From Stereocaulon alpinum (lineage: Eukaryota; Ascomycota; Lecanoromycetes; Lecanorales; Stereocaulaceae), in contig JAEUBA010000082.1 of NCBI GenBank assembly GCA_018257865.1, positions 1 to 64,000 of the forward strand: a stretch of 64,000 bases of DNA, in the 5' to 3' direction. Positions within the stretch are counted from its first letter, which is position 1. Every line of letters starts with the position of its first letter. A program made the translations under genes and the position numbers. Under the pieces are notes generated by a model. It saw only the letters and a list, made by a program, of their open reading frames with translations, did no database searches and was not told the origin of the DNA. Below are positions 1 through 11,733 of the stretch, piece after piece.

Positions 1-3000
1 TAATTATCTTATATATACTAATTTCCTACTAATAGTTAGTCGGGTAGTATATAGGGCTAATAGATATTATAAAGTATAATAATAGCTTTAGGGATAATCT
101 AGGTATAGTTACCCTAATAGAGTTATATTCGTACGCGATCCTTAGGGGTGCTCCTACTAGATCTAGGTAGTTACTCCTACTAAAGCTCTACCTTAGGCGA
201 TATATTCTAAGCCTAAATTATTACGGAACTCTATAAATTTATCCTTATAAAGAGGTTTAGTAAGCCTATTAGTAACTTAATACTTAATAGGTATATAGCG
301 GAGGTCTACTATACTATTTATAACTTACTCCCGAATAAAGTAGTAGTATATATTAATATACTTACTATAAGTATAGAATTCTAGATTCTTTATAAGGGCG
401 ATCGCGCCTTAATTATCCTTATAAATAATTATTACTTAGGGTTCCTAGCTACTAAGCTTAAGCTACCTTAGTAGGTTTTAAAGCTATACCGCTTCCTTAG
501 ACGCTAAGGTCTAACTAATATATTTAGCCTTATAGGTAGAAAGGGCTATAATAGATTATTACTTAAATAACTAGCTAATAGCCCTACTACCTATATTAAA
601 GATATACTCTAAGGTAGATTAGCGCGTATTATAGTCTCCCGCCTAATTAGAGTTAGTATAGCCTATTAGTACCTAAATTAATCCTAAGAATATTAATTAG
701 TATTTAGTTATTAACTTAAGATATTAGAAGATTCGTTTAACCGTACCTTAATAAGCTTATATTAGGTTTATACTATAGCAGCTAACTACTAATATAGGGT
801 ATATAATATTAGGTTAAGTCCTTAGTATTACGTATATTAGTAACCTAATAGCCTTCTAATATAGTAGTTAGTCTTAGGTATTAGCTTAGAAACTATTAGG
901 AGCTTTTTCTAGATAGTAAGTTATCTTTATAGGGGTTATAGTTTCTTTATATTCCTAAAGGTTAAAGTCCTAAAGTACTTTCTTAATATAGGCCTCTTAG
1001 CTTAATTATAGCGTTCGTTATTAGCGGTTTTAGGTAACTATTATCCCTAGGTAATAGCTATATAGCCTAAGATCCGTTATATAGAATTAATAGTTAAGGG
1101 TATCTTTAACCCTCTAAATAGCTTCCTTACTAAGGCCTATAATTAGTAAATCGTCTATATATAGGGTAATTAGCGTCCTATCTTTAGGGTTGATAAATAC
1201 GCTTAAGTTAGCTTCTAACGGGACTACGCCTAATTCAGCGTTTATAAAGCTAGCGAAGGTATTATACTATACTTAGGGGGATTATTTCAGGCCGTATAAG
1301 GCCTTATTTAGGCGGTAAACTTTTACTTCCCCTTAAATAAAACCTTTAGGCTATTTTATAAAGATCTCCTCTTCTATATCTTTATAAAAGAATACTATTT
1401 TAATATCTATCTACTTTAGGTCCTAATCTATAGTAGTAGTAATTATAAATATAGCCTTATAGCTTATAGGTTTAACTACTAAGGCGAAAGTTTTATTATA
1501 GTTAAGGCCTTTTTATTACTTAAAGCCTTAAATAACTTAGTATACCTTATAGTATATAATTTCCCCCTTAGGGCTATATTTTAAGGTATAGACCTATCTA
1601 CCCCTAAGAACTTTCTAGCTATCTAAGGGTAATATTAGTATCTAAGTATTATTAGCTATAAGGGAGTTAAATTCGTTATTTATAGCGAGCTCCTACTATA
1701 TTTTATATATATTATTAGCTATTACTTTAGTATAGGTTTTAGGTTTATAAGGTTCCGCTAAATTCGCTTAAGCTAGTAGAGAGATTACTAAGTACCTATA
1801 GAGAGGGTTTAGCGAGAGGTCCTATATATTAGGGATATTAAGCTTAGGGTATATTACTAGTACTTAAGTTATCTCTTACTCTTCTATAGTACCTATTATT
1901 ATTAGTAATACTAGCTATAATAGGGCCGGAGCGCTTAGTATTAATAGTAAACTTAGGCTTAGAGAAGGTAATACTTCTTTAAAAGATATAGGAGGTAAGG
2001 GAGGTAATTCTCCCCCTAAAGGAGGTAATTCTCCTAAGGATTCTTAGTTAGATAATTATATTAGGGATATATTAAAGTTAATAGGATTCTAATTCCTATT
2101 ATATACCTCCCCTAAAGTAGAGGTCTATTAGTATTTAGCTAGGGGCTCTTTACCCCTATAGAAGTAGGGCCGTTTCTCCTAAATATAGACGTTAATAGCG
2201 CGGATAATAGCGCGCTATTTTAGTAACTATAAGCGAAAGATATAGCTATCCCCTTTATATCCTAAGAGAAAATAGGTATTACTTTTATCTATAAATTTCT
2301 TTTAGAGGCGGTTTTAGGCCTATATTTTAAAGCTAAGGGTTTAAAGGTACCTAAGATAGGGCTTCTACTTATAGAAGGCCTTATATAGGGTCTTTCTAAG
2401 CTTTATAACTAAGCTTTAGATAGTAAGGTAGTTAACTATTTTTATAATTTTAGGCTAAAAGGATTTATTAAGTTTAGAGCTTAGTAGTAGAGGATAGGTA
2501 CGTCTAATAAAAACTTACCTAAAATATTTAATAATTCTATTTTATTCCGGGTTCTTAGGTATTATAGGCTTATAGATAATTCCCTTAAGGCTAAGGTATT
2601 CTTAAAAGGTTCCTTTAATATATTCGCCCCTATTATCTATATATAGGCGTTAGATTAGGCGCCCTATTTACTTATACTTATACTAAAACTATCGGAATAG
2701 ATCCCTAAGCTCTAATTTATATTTTATATAGTAGACTTTAGAGTAGTAGGTAAAGTTATCTTTAAAGGTAACTACCTATTTACTACTATTAAAGCTAATA
2801 GGCTTAATAGGCCCTATAATATTACTAAAAATAAATTCTATTAGGCGTATTCTAAGTTTAATAAAGTCTTTATATAGGGTAGACTAATAGTAACCTAAAA
2901 TATAATATTTATAAGTTAATTCGTCTAAGAATTTCTTTAAGAAGTCTACTTTAGTAGCTATATTAGGTAGCTAATCTATATTTTATTAACCTATATAACC

Positions 3001-5628
3001 TATACGAGCGTACTAAAGCTAGCGGATAGCGTCTAGAGGTATACTATATATATTTAATATAAGTTACCCCTAGGGAAGTTCTAATATATAGAGGCCGAAT
3101 TATTATTTAGCGATTATATTACTAAGCTTAGGGTATAAGATTATATAGTTATTTTTAATAAATTTAATATAGATTCTAATATCTATTAGCTAGGAGCCTA
3201 AGAGGAGATTTACCCCTAACTTAGATATATAGAGGATATTATATAATAGTATATTCTTTCTTAGGTATAAGATCTTTACTATTCTATACTTAGTTAGTTT
3301 AAGCTATACCCTACTAATTCTAGTAATTAGAGTACTAATAGCGGGCTTAAAGGTTACGAAGTTAAAGTACTAGTAAAATAAGTATTATATATACCCTATA
3401 TTAATAATAGTTAGGCCTAATAGATTAACTTCTAGCGTTATTACTACTATATATCTAATATTAATTATAGGGACCTTATTTATACTAGCGCTTCGAATAT
3501 TAAAGTCGCTATTAGCGGTAAGAGTCCTAAATATTAGTTCTTTAGTAGGACTATTATTATATTCTAGCTTCTATTTCTTAAACCTTTTATCTTTAGACTT
3601 AAATTTCTTAGGCTTTATTTCAGGGTAAAGCTACTAATACTTTATAATTAGATAGGTATCTTTTCGCTTAAGCTTCTTATAATAGGGGTAGTATTCCTAA
3701 GGCTTATTATTTATAAAGTTATAGTCTTTTATAGACCTCCTACCTATAAATATTATTAATCCGGAGTACTTATACTACGCTTAGATTTATTATTCCTTAT
3801 TAGTAGCTACTAGGGAGACTTTATTAAAGTTAACTTTATTAGCGCTAAATAGGGCGTAGCTTTAAATATAAGCTATTTTAAAGGTATTATAAGCTTTACT
3901 AAGTCTTAAGAGATAAAGGTGAATTAGGTATAGTTCTAGTAGGGCTACTTTAGTATTAAGTTCCTTAAGTTTAGTATTAACCTCTTAGAACTTTTAAGTA
4001 TATTTAGCGATATCCTTAGAGGATTTTAAAGAGGTTAAATAGAGGTATTATACTAATTTAATATAAATACTAGTTCCTTTCAGCTTAAAATTTAAGGAGA
4101 CTTTAGTTAGAATCTTATCTACTATAGCGAGGTTCTTTATAATCTTCTAAGTATTAAACCTAAGTTAGTTACGAATTATAGTATAGGCTTTTACTTAGGT
4201 TTTAGTAGTAAAAGGCTTTAAGTTATTAAGTATAAGCTAATTATCTATCTCCTCTACCTACTAGGAGTACCTAAAGTTAGACTCTAAGATAGAGATAGAG
4301 GTAAGTAGAAAGCCTCTACTACTACTATAGGATTCTTTAGCTACTATAGTAAATAGTAAATTCGCGCTACTATTATAAGATCCTTTAGCTATTATAATAT
4401 CTACTATAATATAGGTATTTTTAAAGCTCTACTAGTAGTAGGAGTTAAATTAGAAGAAGAGGTTTATAGTATAGGCTTTAGAGGTCTTTAAGTTAGTAGG
4501 GTCTTTTAGGGATAAGCGGTAGTTATCTCTTTATATTATTATTTCGCTAAAGGAGGACCTAAGGAAGCCTAAGGTAGTATACGTTTAGCTTAAAGGCTAA
4601 AGATATTAGTATTACTAAGAGGTTTTAGGGTTAATTTACTAGCTTTAGAATTAGAGTTATAAGGAGATAGGGACTATTTTAAGGGTATATAATTAGTATT
4701 AACGTAGTTAAGAGGTAACTTATTAAATTAGATTAGGTCCTAAAGAAGGTATTAAAAGTACTTATACTTAGAGCGGTAGTATACCTAAGTAATAGTATTT
4801 ATATACTAGATAGAGTTTAGATTAGTAGTAGATAGTATTAAATTAGAAGATAAGGAAGATAATAGACTTCTAGCTAAGCCTATAGCAGATATCTTATAGA
4901 TATCTCCTAAGGATTTTGATAGGTATCTAGTAACTAAGATAATACTAGCCTCTAACTTATTAGGAAAGGTAGCGGGGGATACTAGCCTTTAATAATAGCT
5001 AGGGATACTAGCCTTTAGAAAGAAATTAAGGGGTTAAGACTTAACCCCCTTAATAATTAATAATTAATCGCTTTCTAGCGTCTAAAAAGTCTTATTTTTA
5101 ATATAAAATTTAATAATTCTACTTATATAGGTTAGTATTCTTACTATAGAAGCTAGATATCGCTTTTAGGGGCTTAGCTTCGGAGTTTATAGATACCTAC
5201 TAAGGTATACTAAAAGGGATTACTTAATAATACTTATTAGTATACTTTTTAGTAGTAATAACCCTAAAAAGAATAGAATAGCTAGGAGTTCCTAGCCTCC
5301 TCTTTTTAGTTAATTATTATCGCTGTAAGTTAATCTTATAGTATAAAGATTAAAGAGTTATTACCTTAGACTAAGTATTAGAGGTTTAGTATATATATAC
5401 GTAGCTTATATTAGGGAGGATTTAGTAACTATTTAAGAGGAATATAATTCTAGAAGAAAAGTTATTTTAGTAATACCTAGCGTACTAAGCTTATAACCTA
5501 TTAAAATATAATAGGTAGAATACTTAATTATCTAGCTAAGTACGACTATATAAGATATAAATAAGGGTTAGTGCTAAGCCTTAGTTATTAATACTAAGGC
5601 TTAGTATACGAATACCCGAATTTCAATA
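1..5628 (-). mobile_element. Copia-type LTR retrotransposon, copy A, 3' end off the window, RIP-mutated
   Basis: This is a reverse-oriented Ty1/Copia element whose 3' LTR lies left of the window. It aligns base for base with copy B (from about 7200) and, in reverse complement, with copy C (9618-16164). Copy C shows the Copia order of integrase before reverse transcriptase. The 5' LTR is at 5499-5628 and the adjoining primer-binding site at 5479-5498. The first 60 bases contain neither CA nor TG, and the coding frames are full of TAG and TAA, as expected when RIP turns CAG, CAA and TGG into stops. Pairing with copy C suggests only about 340 bp of this copy is missing. It encodes nothing functional. 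Confidence 0.9.
5499..5628 (-). repeat. 5' LTR of Copia copy A (130 bp)
   Basis: This is a 130 bp copy of the family LTR in reverse orientation. The ends are TATTAAAATA and AATTTCAATA, mutated forms of the TGTTAAAATG and AATTTTAACA ends that survive at 6869-6998. The bases directly to the left (5479-5498) are the reverse complement of the primer-binding site. Confidence 0.88.
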
Positions 5629-6041
5629 TATATTACCTAACTACTTATTAGTAAGAAATTAGTATATATAGGCTAATAGGGAAAATAAAAATTTAAATAA
5701 CTATACTTTATTATTTTCTAGAAAGTTTTAGTAGGAATAGTAAAAGATAAGCTCTACTATCCTACTAAATACTAGGTAGTTAAGGTGAAATCCTACTAAG
5801 TAACGGGTTATTAAGGTGAAAAGTAGTTATAACTAGTATATAGTAAATTAGTCGTTTTAACGGATTATAATTTAATTATCTAGTATTTAGCGTACTATAT
5901 TTAAGTAGGAGTATTAAAATTCGGGTGTTCGTATACTAAGCCTTAGTATTAATAACTAAGGCTTAGTACTAACCCTTATTTATATCTTATATAGTCGCAC
6001 TTAGCTAGATAATTAAGTGTTCTACCTATTACATTTTAACA
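5629..6041 (+). mobile_element. 3' remnant of a plus-strand Copia copy with its 3' LTR
   Basis: About 280 bp of 3' untranslated region is followed by a 130 bp LTR at 5912-6041 ending in ATTTTAACA. It matches 15752-16164 of copy C in the same orientation. Its left edge abuts the 5' LTR of copy A, which suggests that copy A inserted into this element; the rest would lie left of the window. The polypurine stretch AAGTAGGAG precedes the LTR. Confidence 0.82.
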
Positions 6042-6868
6042 ATTTTTAGCGAATTTAATATAGATTTTAATATTTATTAGCTAGGAGCTTAAGAGGAGGT
6101 TCCTAACTTAGGTATATAAAGGATATTATATAATAGTATATTCTTCCTTAGGTACGGGATCTTTACTATTCTACGCCTAGCTAGTTTAAGCTATACCCCG
6201 CTAATTCTAGTAATTAGAGTACTAATAGTAGGCTTAAAGGTTACGAAGTTAAAGCGCTAGTAGAATAAGTATTATATATACCTTATATTAATAATAGTTA
6301 GGCCTAAGAGATTAACTTCTAGTATTATTACTACTATATATCTAATATTAATTATAGGGACCCTATTTATACTAGCGCCTTAAATATTAAAGTTACTATT
6401 AGCGGTAAGGGTCCTAAATATTAGTTCTTTAATAAGACTATTATTATATTCTAGCTTCTATTTCTTAAACCTTTCGTCTTTAAACTTAAACTTTTTAGAC
6501 TTTATTTTAGGGTAAAGCTACTAATACTTTATAATTAAATAGGTATCTTTTCGCTTAAGCTTCTTATAATAGGGGTAGTATTCCTAAAGCTTATTATTTA
6601 TAGAGTTATAGTCTTTTATAGACCTCCTACCTATAAATATTACTAATCCGGAGTACTTATACTACGCTTAGATTTATTATTTCTTATTAGTAGCTACTAA
6701 GGAGACTTTATTAAAGTTAACTTTATTAGTATTAAATAAGGCGTAGCTTTAAATATAAGCTATTTTAAAGGTATTATAAGCTTTACTAAGTCCTAAGAGA
6801 TAGAGGTAAATTAGGTATAATTCTAGTAGGGCTACTTTAGCGTTAAGTTCCTTAAGTTTAGTATTAAC
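6042..6868 (-). mobile_element. Internal fragment of a minus-strand Copia copy
   Basis: These 827 bp match about 3151-3981 of copy A, the part upstream of integrase in element terms. The fragment has no LTR of its own. It is bounded on the left by a plus-strand LTR (6041) and on the right by the 3' LTR of copy B (6869). It is probably the target into which both neighbours inserted, or the product of a rearrangement between copies. Confidence 0.8.
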
Positions 6869-6998
6869 TGTTAAAATGTAATAGGTAGAATACTTGATTA
6901 TCTAGCTAAGTGCGACTGTATAAGATATAAATAAGGGTTAGTACTAAGCCTTAGTTATTAATACTAAGGCTTAGTATATGAATACCCGAATTTTAACA
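6869..6998 (-). repeat. 3' LTR of Copia copy B, the best-preserved LTR
   Basis: This 130 bp LTR keeps the canonical termini TGTTAAAAT and ATTTTAACA, a perfect 9 bp inverted pair. It is the least mutated LTR in the window and the best reference for the family. Confidence 0.9.
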
Positions 6999-9617
6999 CT
7001 CCTACTTAAATATAGTACGCCAAATACTAGATAATTAAATCATAGTCCGCTAAAATAACTAATTTACTATACGCTAGTTATAACTGCTTTTCACCTTAAC
7101 AACCCGTTACTTAGTAGGATAGCAGAGCTTATCTTTTACTATTACCACTAAAACTTTCCAGAAAATAATAAAGTATAGTTATTTAAATTTTTATTTTCCC
7201 TATTAGCCTATATATACTAATTTCTTACTAATAAGTAGTCGGGTAGTATATAGGGTTAATAGATACTATAAAGTATAATAATAGCTTTAGGGATAATCCG
7301 GGTATAGTAGGCCCTATTTAAGTAGTATTCGCGCGCGATCCTTAGGGATACTCCTACTAGATTTAGGTAGCTACTCCTACTAAATCTAAGTAGCTACTCC
7401 TACTAAAGCTCTACCTTAGGCGATATATTCTAAGCCTAAGTTATTATAGAACTCTACGAACTTATCCTTATAGAGGGGTTTAGTAAGCCTATTAGTAACT
7501 TAATACTTAGTAGGTATATAGCGGAGGTCTACTATACTATTAGTAACTTACTCCCTAATAAAGTAGTAGTATATATTAATATACTTACTACGAGTATAGA
7601 ATTCTAGATTCTTTATAAGGGCGATTACGCCTTAGTTATCCCTATAGATAATTACTGCCTAAGGTTTCTAGCTACTAAGCTTAAGCTACCTTAGTAGGTT
7701 TTAAAGCTATACCGCTTCCTTAAACGCTAAGGTCTAACTAATATATTTAGCCTTATAGGTAGAAAGGGCTATAATAGGTTATTACTTAGATAACTAGCTA
7801 ATAGCCCTACTACCTATATTAAAGATATACCCTAAGGTAGATTAGCGCGTATCGCAGTCTCCTACCTAATTAGAGTTAGTATAGCCTATTAGTACTTAAA
7901 TTAGTCCTAAGAACGTTAATTAGTATTTAGTTATTAACTTAAGATATTAGAAGATTTATTTAACTATACCCTAATAAGCTTATATTAGGTTTATACTATA
8001 ATAACTAACTACTAATATAGGGTATATAATATTAGATTAAGTCCCTAGTATTATATATATTAGTAACCTAATAGCCTTCTAATATAATAGTTAATCTTAG
8101 GTATTAGCTTAGAAACCGTTAGGAGCTTTTTTTAGATAGTAAGTTATCTCTATAGGGGTTATAGTTTCTTTATATTCCTAAAGGCTAAAGTCCTAAAGTA
8201 CTTTCTTAATATAGGCCTCTTAGCCTAGTCGTAGTATTTGTTATTAGCGGTTTTAGGTAACTATTATCCCTAAGTAATAGCTATATAGCCTAAGATCCGT
8301 TATATAGAACTAATAGTTAAGGGTATCTTTAACCCTCTAAATAGCTTCCTTACTAAGGCCCGTAATTAGTAAATTATTTATATATAGGGTAATTAGCGTC
8401 CTATCTTTAGGGTTAATAAATATACTTAAGTTAGTTTCTAATAGGACTATACCTAATTTAGCGTTTATAAAGCTAGCGAAGGTATTATACTATATTTAAG
8501 GGGATTATTTTAGGCCGTATAAGGCCTTATTTAGGTAGCAAACTTTTACCTCCCCTTAAACGAAACCTTTAGGCTATTCTATAAAGATCTCCTCTTCTAT
8601 ATCCTTATAGAGGAATACTATTTTAACGTCTATCTACTCTAAGTCCTAATCTATAGTAGTAGTAATTATAAATATAGCCTTATAGCTTATAGATTTAACT
8701 ACTAAGGCGAAAGTTTTATTATAGTTAAGGCCTTCTTATTACTTAAAGCCTTAAATAACTTAGTATACCTTATAGCGTATAATTTCCCCCTTAGGGCTAT
8801 ATTTTAAGGTATAGACTTATCTACCCCTAAGAACTTTCCGGCTATCTAAGGGCGATATTAGTATCTAGGTATTATTAGCTATAAGGGAATTAAATTTATT
8901 ATTTATAGCGAGCTCCTACTATATTTTATATATATTATTAGCTATTACTTTAGTATAGGTTTTAGGTTTATAGGGTTCCGCTAAATTCGCCTAAGTTAGT
9001 AGAGAGATTACTAAATACCTATAGAGAGGGTCTAGCGAGAGGTCCTATATATTAGGTATATTAAGCTTAGGGTATATTACTAAGACTTAAGTTATCTCTC
9101 GCTCTTCTATAGTACCTATTATTATTAGTAATACTAGCTATAATAGGGCCGAAGAGCCTAGTATTAATAGTAAAGTTAGGCTTAGAGAAGGTAATACTTC
9201 TCTAGAAGATATAGGAGGTAAGGGAGGTAATTCTCCCTCTAAAGGAGGTAATTCTCCTAAGGATTCTTAGTCTAATTATATTAGGGATACGTTAAAGTTA
9301 ATAGGATTCTAATTCCTATTATACGCCTCCCCTAAAGTAGAGGTCTATTAGCGCTTAGCTAGGGGCTCTTTACCCCTATAGAAGTAGGGCCGTTTCTCCT
9401 AAATATAGATATTAACGGCGCGGATAATAGCGCGCCGTTTTAGTAATTATAGGCGAAAGATATAGCTATCCCCTTTATATCCTAAGAGGAAATAGGTATT
9501 ACTTTTATCTATAAATTTCTTTTAGAGGTAGTTTTACGCCTATATTTTATTACTAAGGGTTTAAAGGTACCTAAGATAGGGCTTCTACTTATAGAAGGCC
9601 TTATATAGGGTCTTTCT

Positions 9618-9747
9618 TATTGAAATTCGGGTGTTCGTATACTAAGCCTTAGTATTAATAACTAAGGCTTAGCACTAACCCTTATTTATATCTTATATAG
9701 TCGCACTTAGCTAGATAATTAAGTATTCTACCTATTATATTTTAATA
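9618..9747 (+). repeat. 5' LTR of Copia copy C
   Basis: This 130 bp LTR starts TATTGAAATTCGGG (the first G changed to A) and ends ATTTTAATA. It contains an inverted repeat, CTAAGCCTTAG with CTAAGGCTTAG, upstream of a TATTTATATC TATA-like stretch. Confidence 0.9.
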
Positions 9748-9767
9748 GGTTATAAGCCTAGTACGCT
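9748..9767 (+). other. Primer-binding site, complementary to the initiator tRNA-Met anticodon arm (half-tRNA type)
   Basis: The 20 bases directly after the 5' LTR read GGTTATAAGCCTAGTACGCT. Undoing two RIP-type changes (TA from TG, and TA from CA) gives the complement of the anticodon stem-loop of fungal initiator tRNA-Met, which contains GGGCTCATAACC. It is not the complement of the tRNA 3' end. Drosophila copia and yeast Ty5 use such half-tRNA primers. Equivalent sites lie next to the 5' LTRs of copies A (5479-5498) and B (20413-20432). The match rests on the general fungal tRNA sequence, as this genome's tRNA is not in the window. Confidence 0.65.
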
Positions 9768-11213
9768 AGGTATCGCTAGAATAGCTCTCCTTCTAAAATT
9801 ATATTCCTCTTAAATAGTTACTAAATCCTCCCTAACGTAAGCTATATATATATATACTAAACCTCTAATACTTAGTCTAAGGTAATAACTCTTTAATCTT
9901 TATACTACGAGATTAACTTATAGCGATAATAATTAACTAAAAAGAGGAGGCTAGGAACTCCTAGCTATTCTATTCTTTTTAAGGTTATTACTACTAAAAA
10001 GTATACTAATAAGTACTACTAAGTAATTCCTTCTAGCGTACCTTAGTAGGTATCTATAAACTCTAAAGCTAAGCCCCTAAAAGCGATATCCAGCTTCTAT
10101 AGTAAGAATACTAACCTATATAAGTAGAATTATTAAATTTTATATTAAAAATAAGACTTTTTAGACGCTAGAAAGCGATTAATTATTAATTACTAAGGGG
10201 GCTAAGTCCTAACCCCTTAATTTCTTCCTAAAGGCTAGTATCCCTAGCTATTATTAAAGGCTAGTATCCCCTACTACCTTTCTTAATAAGTTAGAGGCTA
10301 GTATTATCTTAGCTACTAGATACTTATTAAGATCCTTAGGAGATATCTATAAGATATCTACTATAAGCTTAGCTAAAAGTCTATTATCTTCCTTATCTTC
10401 TAATTTAATATTATCTACTGCTAATCTAAACCCTATCTAGTATATAAATACTATTACCTAGGTATACTACCGCTCTAAGTATAAGTACTTTTAATACCTT
10501 CTTTAGGACCTAATCTAATTTAATAAGTTACCTCTTAACTATATTAATACTAATTATATACCCCTAAAATAGTCCCTATCCCCTTATAACTCTAATTCTA
10601 AAGCTAGTAAATTAACCCTAAAACCTTTTAATAATACTAATATCTTCGGCCTTTAAGCTAAACGTATACCGCCTTAAGCTTCCTTAGGTCCTCCTTTAGC
10701 GAAATAATAGTATAAAGAGATAACTACCGCTTATCCTTAAAAGACTCTACTAACTTAAAGACCTCTAAAGCTTATACTATAAACCTCTTCTTCTAATTTA
10801 ACTCCTACTACTAGCGGAGCTTTAAAAATACCTATATTATAGTAGATATTATAGTAGCTAAAGAATCTTATAATAGTAGCGCGAATTTACTATTTATTAT
10901 AGTAGTTAAAGAATCCTATAGTAGTAGTAGAAGCTTCCTACTTACCTCTATCTCTATCTTAAAGTCTAACTTTAGGTACTCTTAGTAGGTAGAGGAGATA
11001 GATAATTAGCTTATACTTAATAACTTAAAGCCTTTTACTACTAAAACCTAAGTAAAAGCTTATACTATAATTTATAACTAACTTAGGTTTAATACTTAGA
11101 AGATTATAAAGAACCTTACTATAGTAGATAAGATTCTAATTAAAGTCTCCTTAAATTTTAAGCTAAAAGGAACTAGTATTTATATTAAATTAGTATAATA
11201 TCTCTATTTAACC

Positions 11214-11733
11214 GCCTAGAGCTTAGCGATACTCGAAGGGAGCTTATCAAAGAGGTAGAGACTTATAATATTAGGACTATACTAGCTGAGGTCACCGGTA
11301 TAAGAGCGGCTGCGAGATAGCTGGTTAGGTTAGGATTCCTAACGCAGTATCGACTTACTAGGGAACAGCTCTCCCAGTCTAAACTCCCTATTAGAGTAGA
11401 ACCGGTAACAAAAACCCTAAAGATAAAGAAGCCTAAGCGCAAGTAGAAGCTAAAGGCGGCGGAGCTGCTAGAGTGTTACAGGGCCTATTAGGGCAACGGA
11501 GATCATCGTTACCGGTGTTATAGAGCCTAGCGGCGAGGTCGAATAGGCGGAGCAGAACGATAAGTAAGCTGATAAGCGAAAGTTTTTAGCTAGAAGGGGC
11601 GACTCTAGAAAGGTTTCTTTCGCGTCTAGAGGGCCTTTAACCCCCCTAGATTTCCTAATAATATAAGAGAACACCCTCATTAGTATATATAGATACTAGA
11701 ATAGGCGTATAAATCAATCAATTAATTAATTAA
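11214..11733 (+). mobile_element. 5'-truncated non-LTR retrotransposon (LINE-like) fragment
   Basis: This 520 bp insertion in copy C is flanked by a 13 bp direct duplication, TCTCTATTTAACC (11201-11213 and 11734-11746). It ends in a tetranucleotide tail, AATCAATCAATTAATTAATTAA, typical of target-primed reverse transcription. The plus strand keeps a partly open reading frame of about 90 codons from 11224, rich in Lys and Arg and broken by TAG codons; I cannot assign it to a known domain. The last ~65 bp before the tail match the unit at 17651-18844. Base composition is less AT-rich than the host element, so it suffered fewer rounds of RIP. Confidence 0.8.

Noticed and set aside
5499..7000. Regularly repeated ~130 bp blocks as a CRISPR-like array
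   Set aside because: They are LTRs of one Copia family in both orientations, with element sequence between them.
11468..11680. 70-codon frame on the minus strand
   Set aside because: It lies inside the LINE-like fragment, antisense to its reading direction, and has no family similarity.
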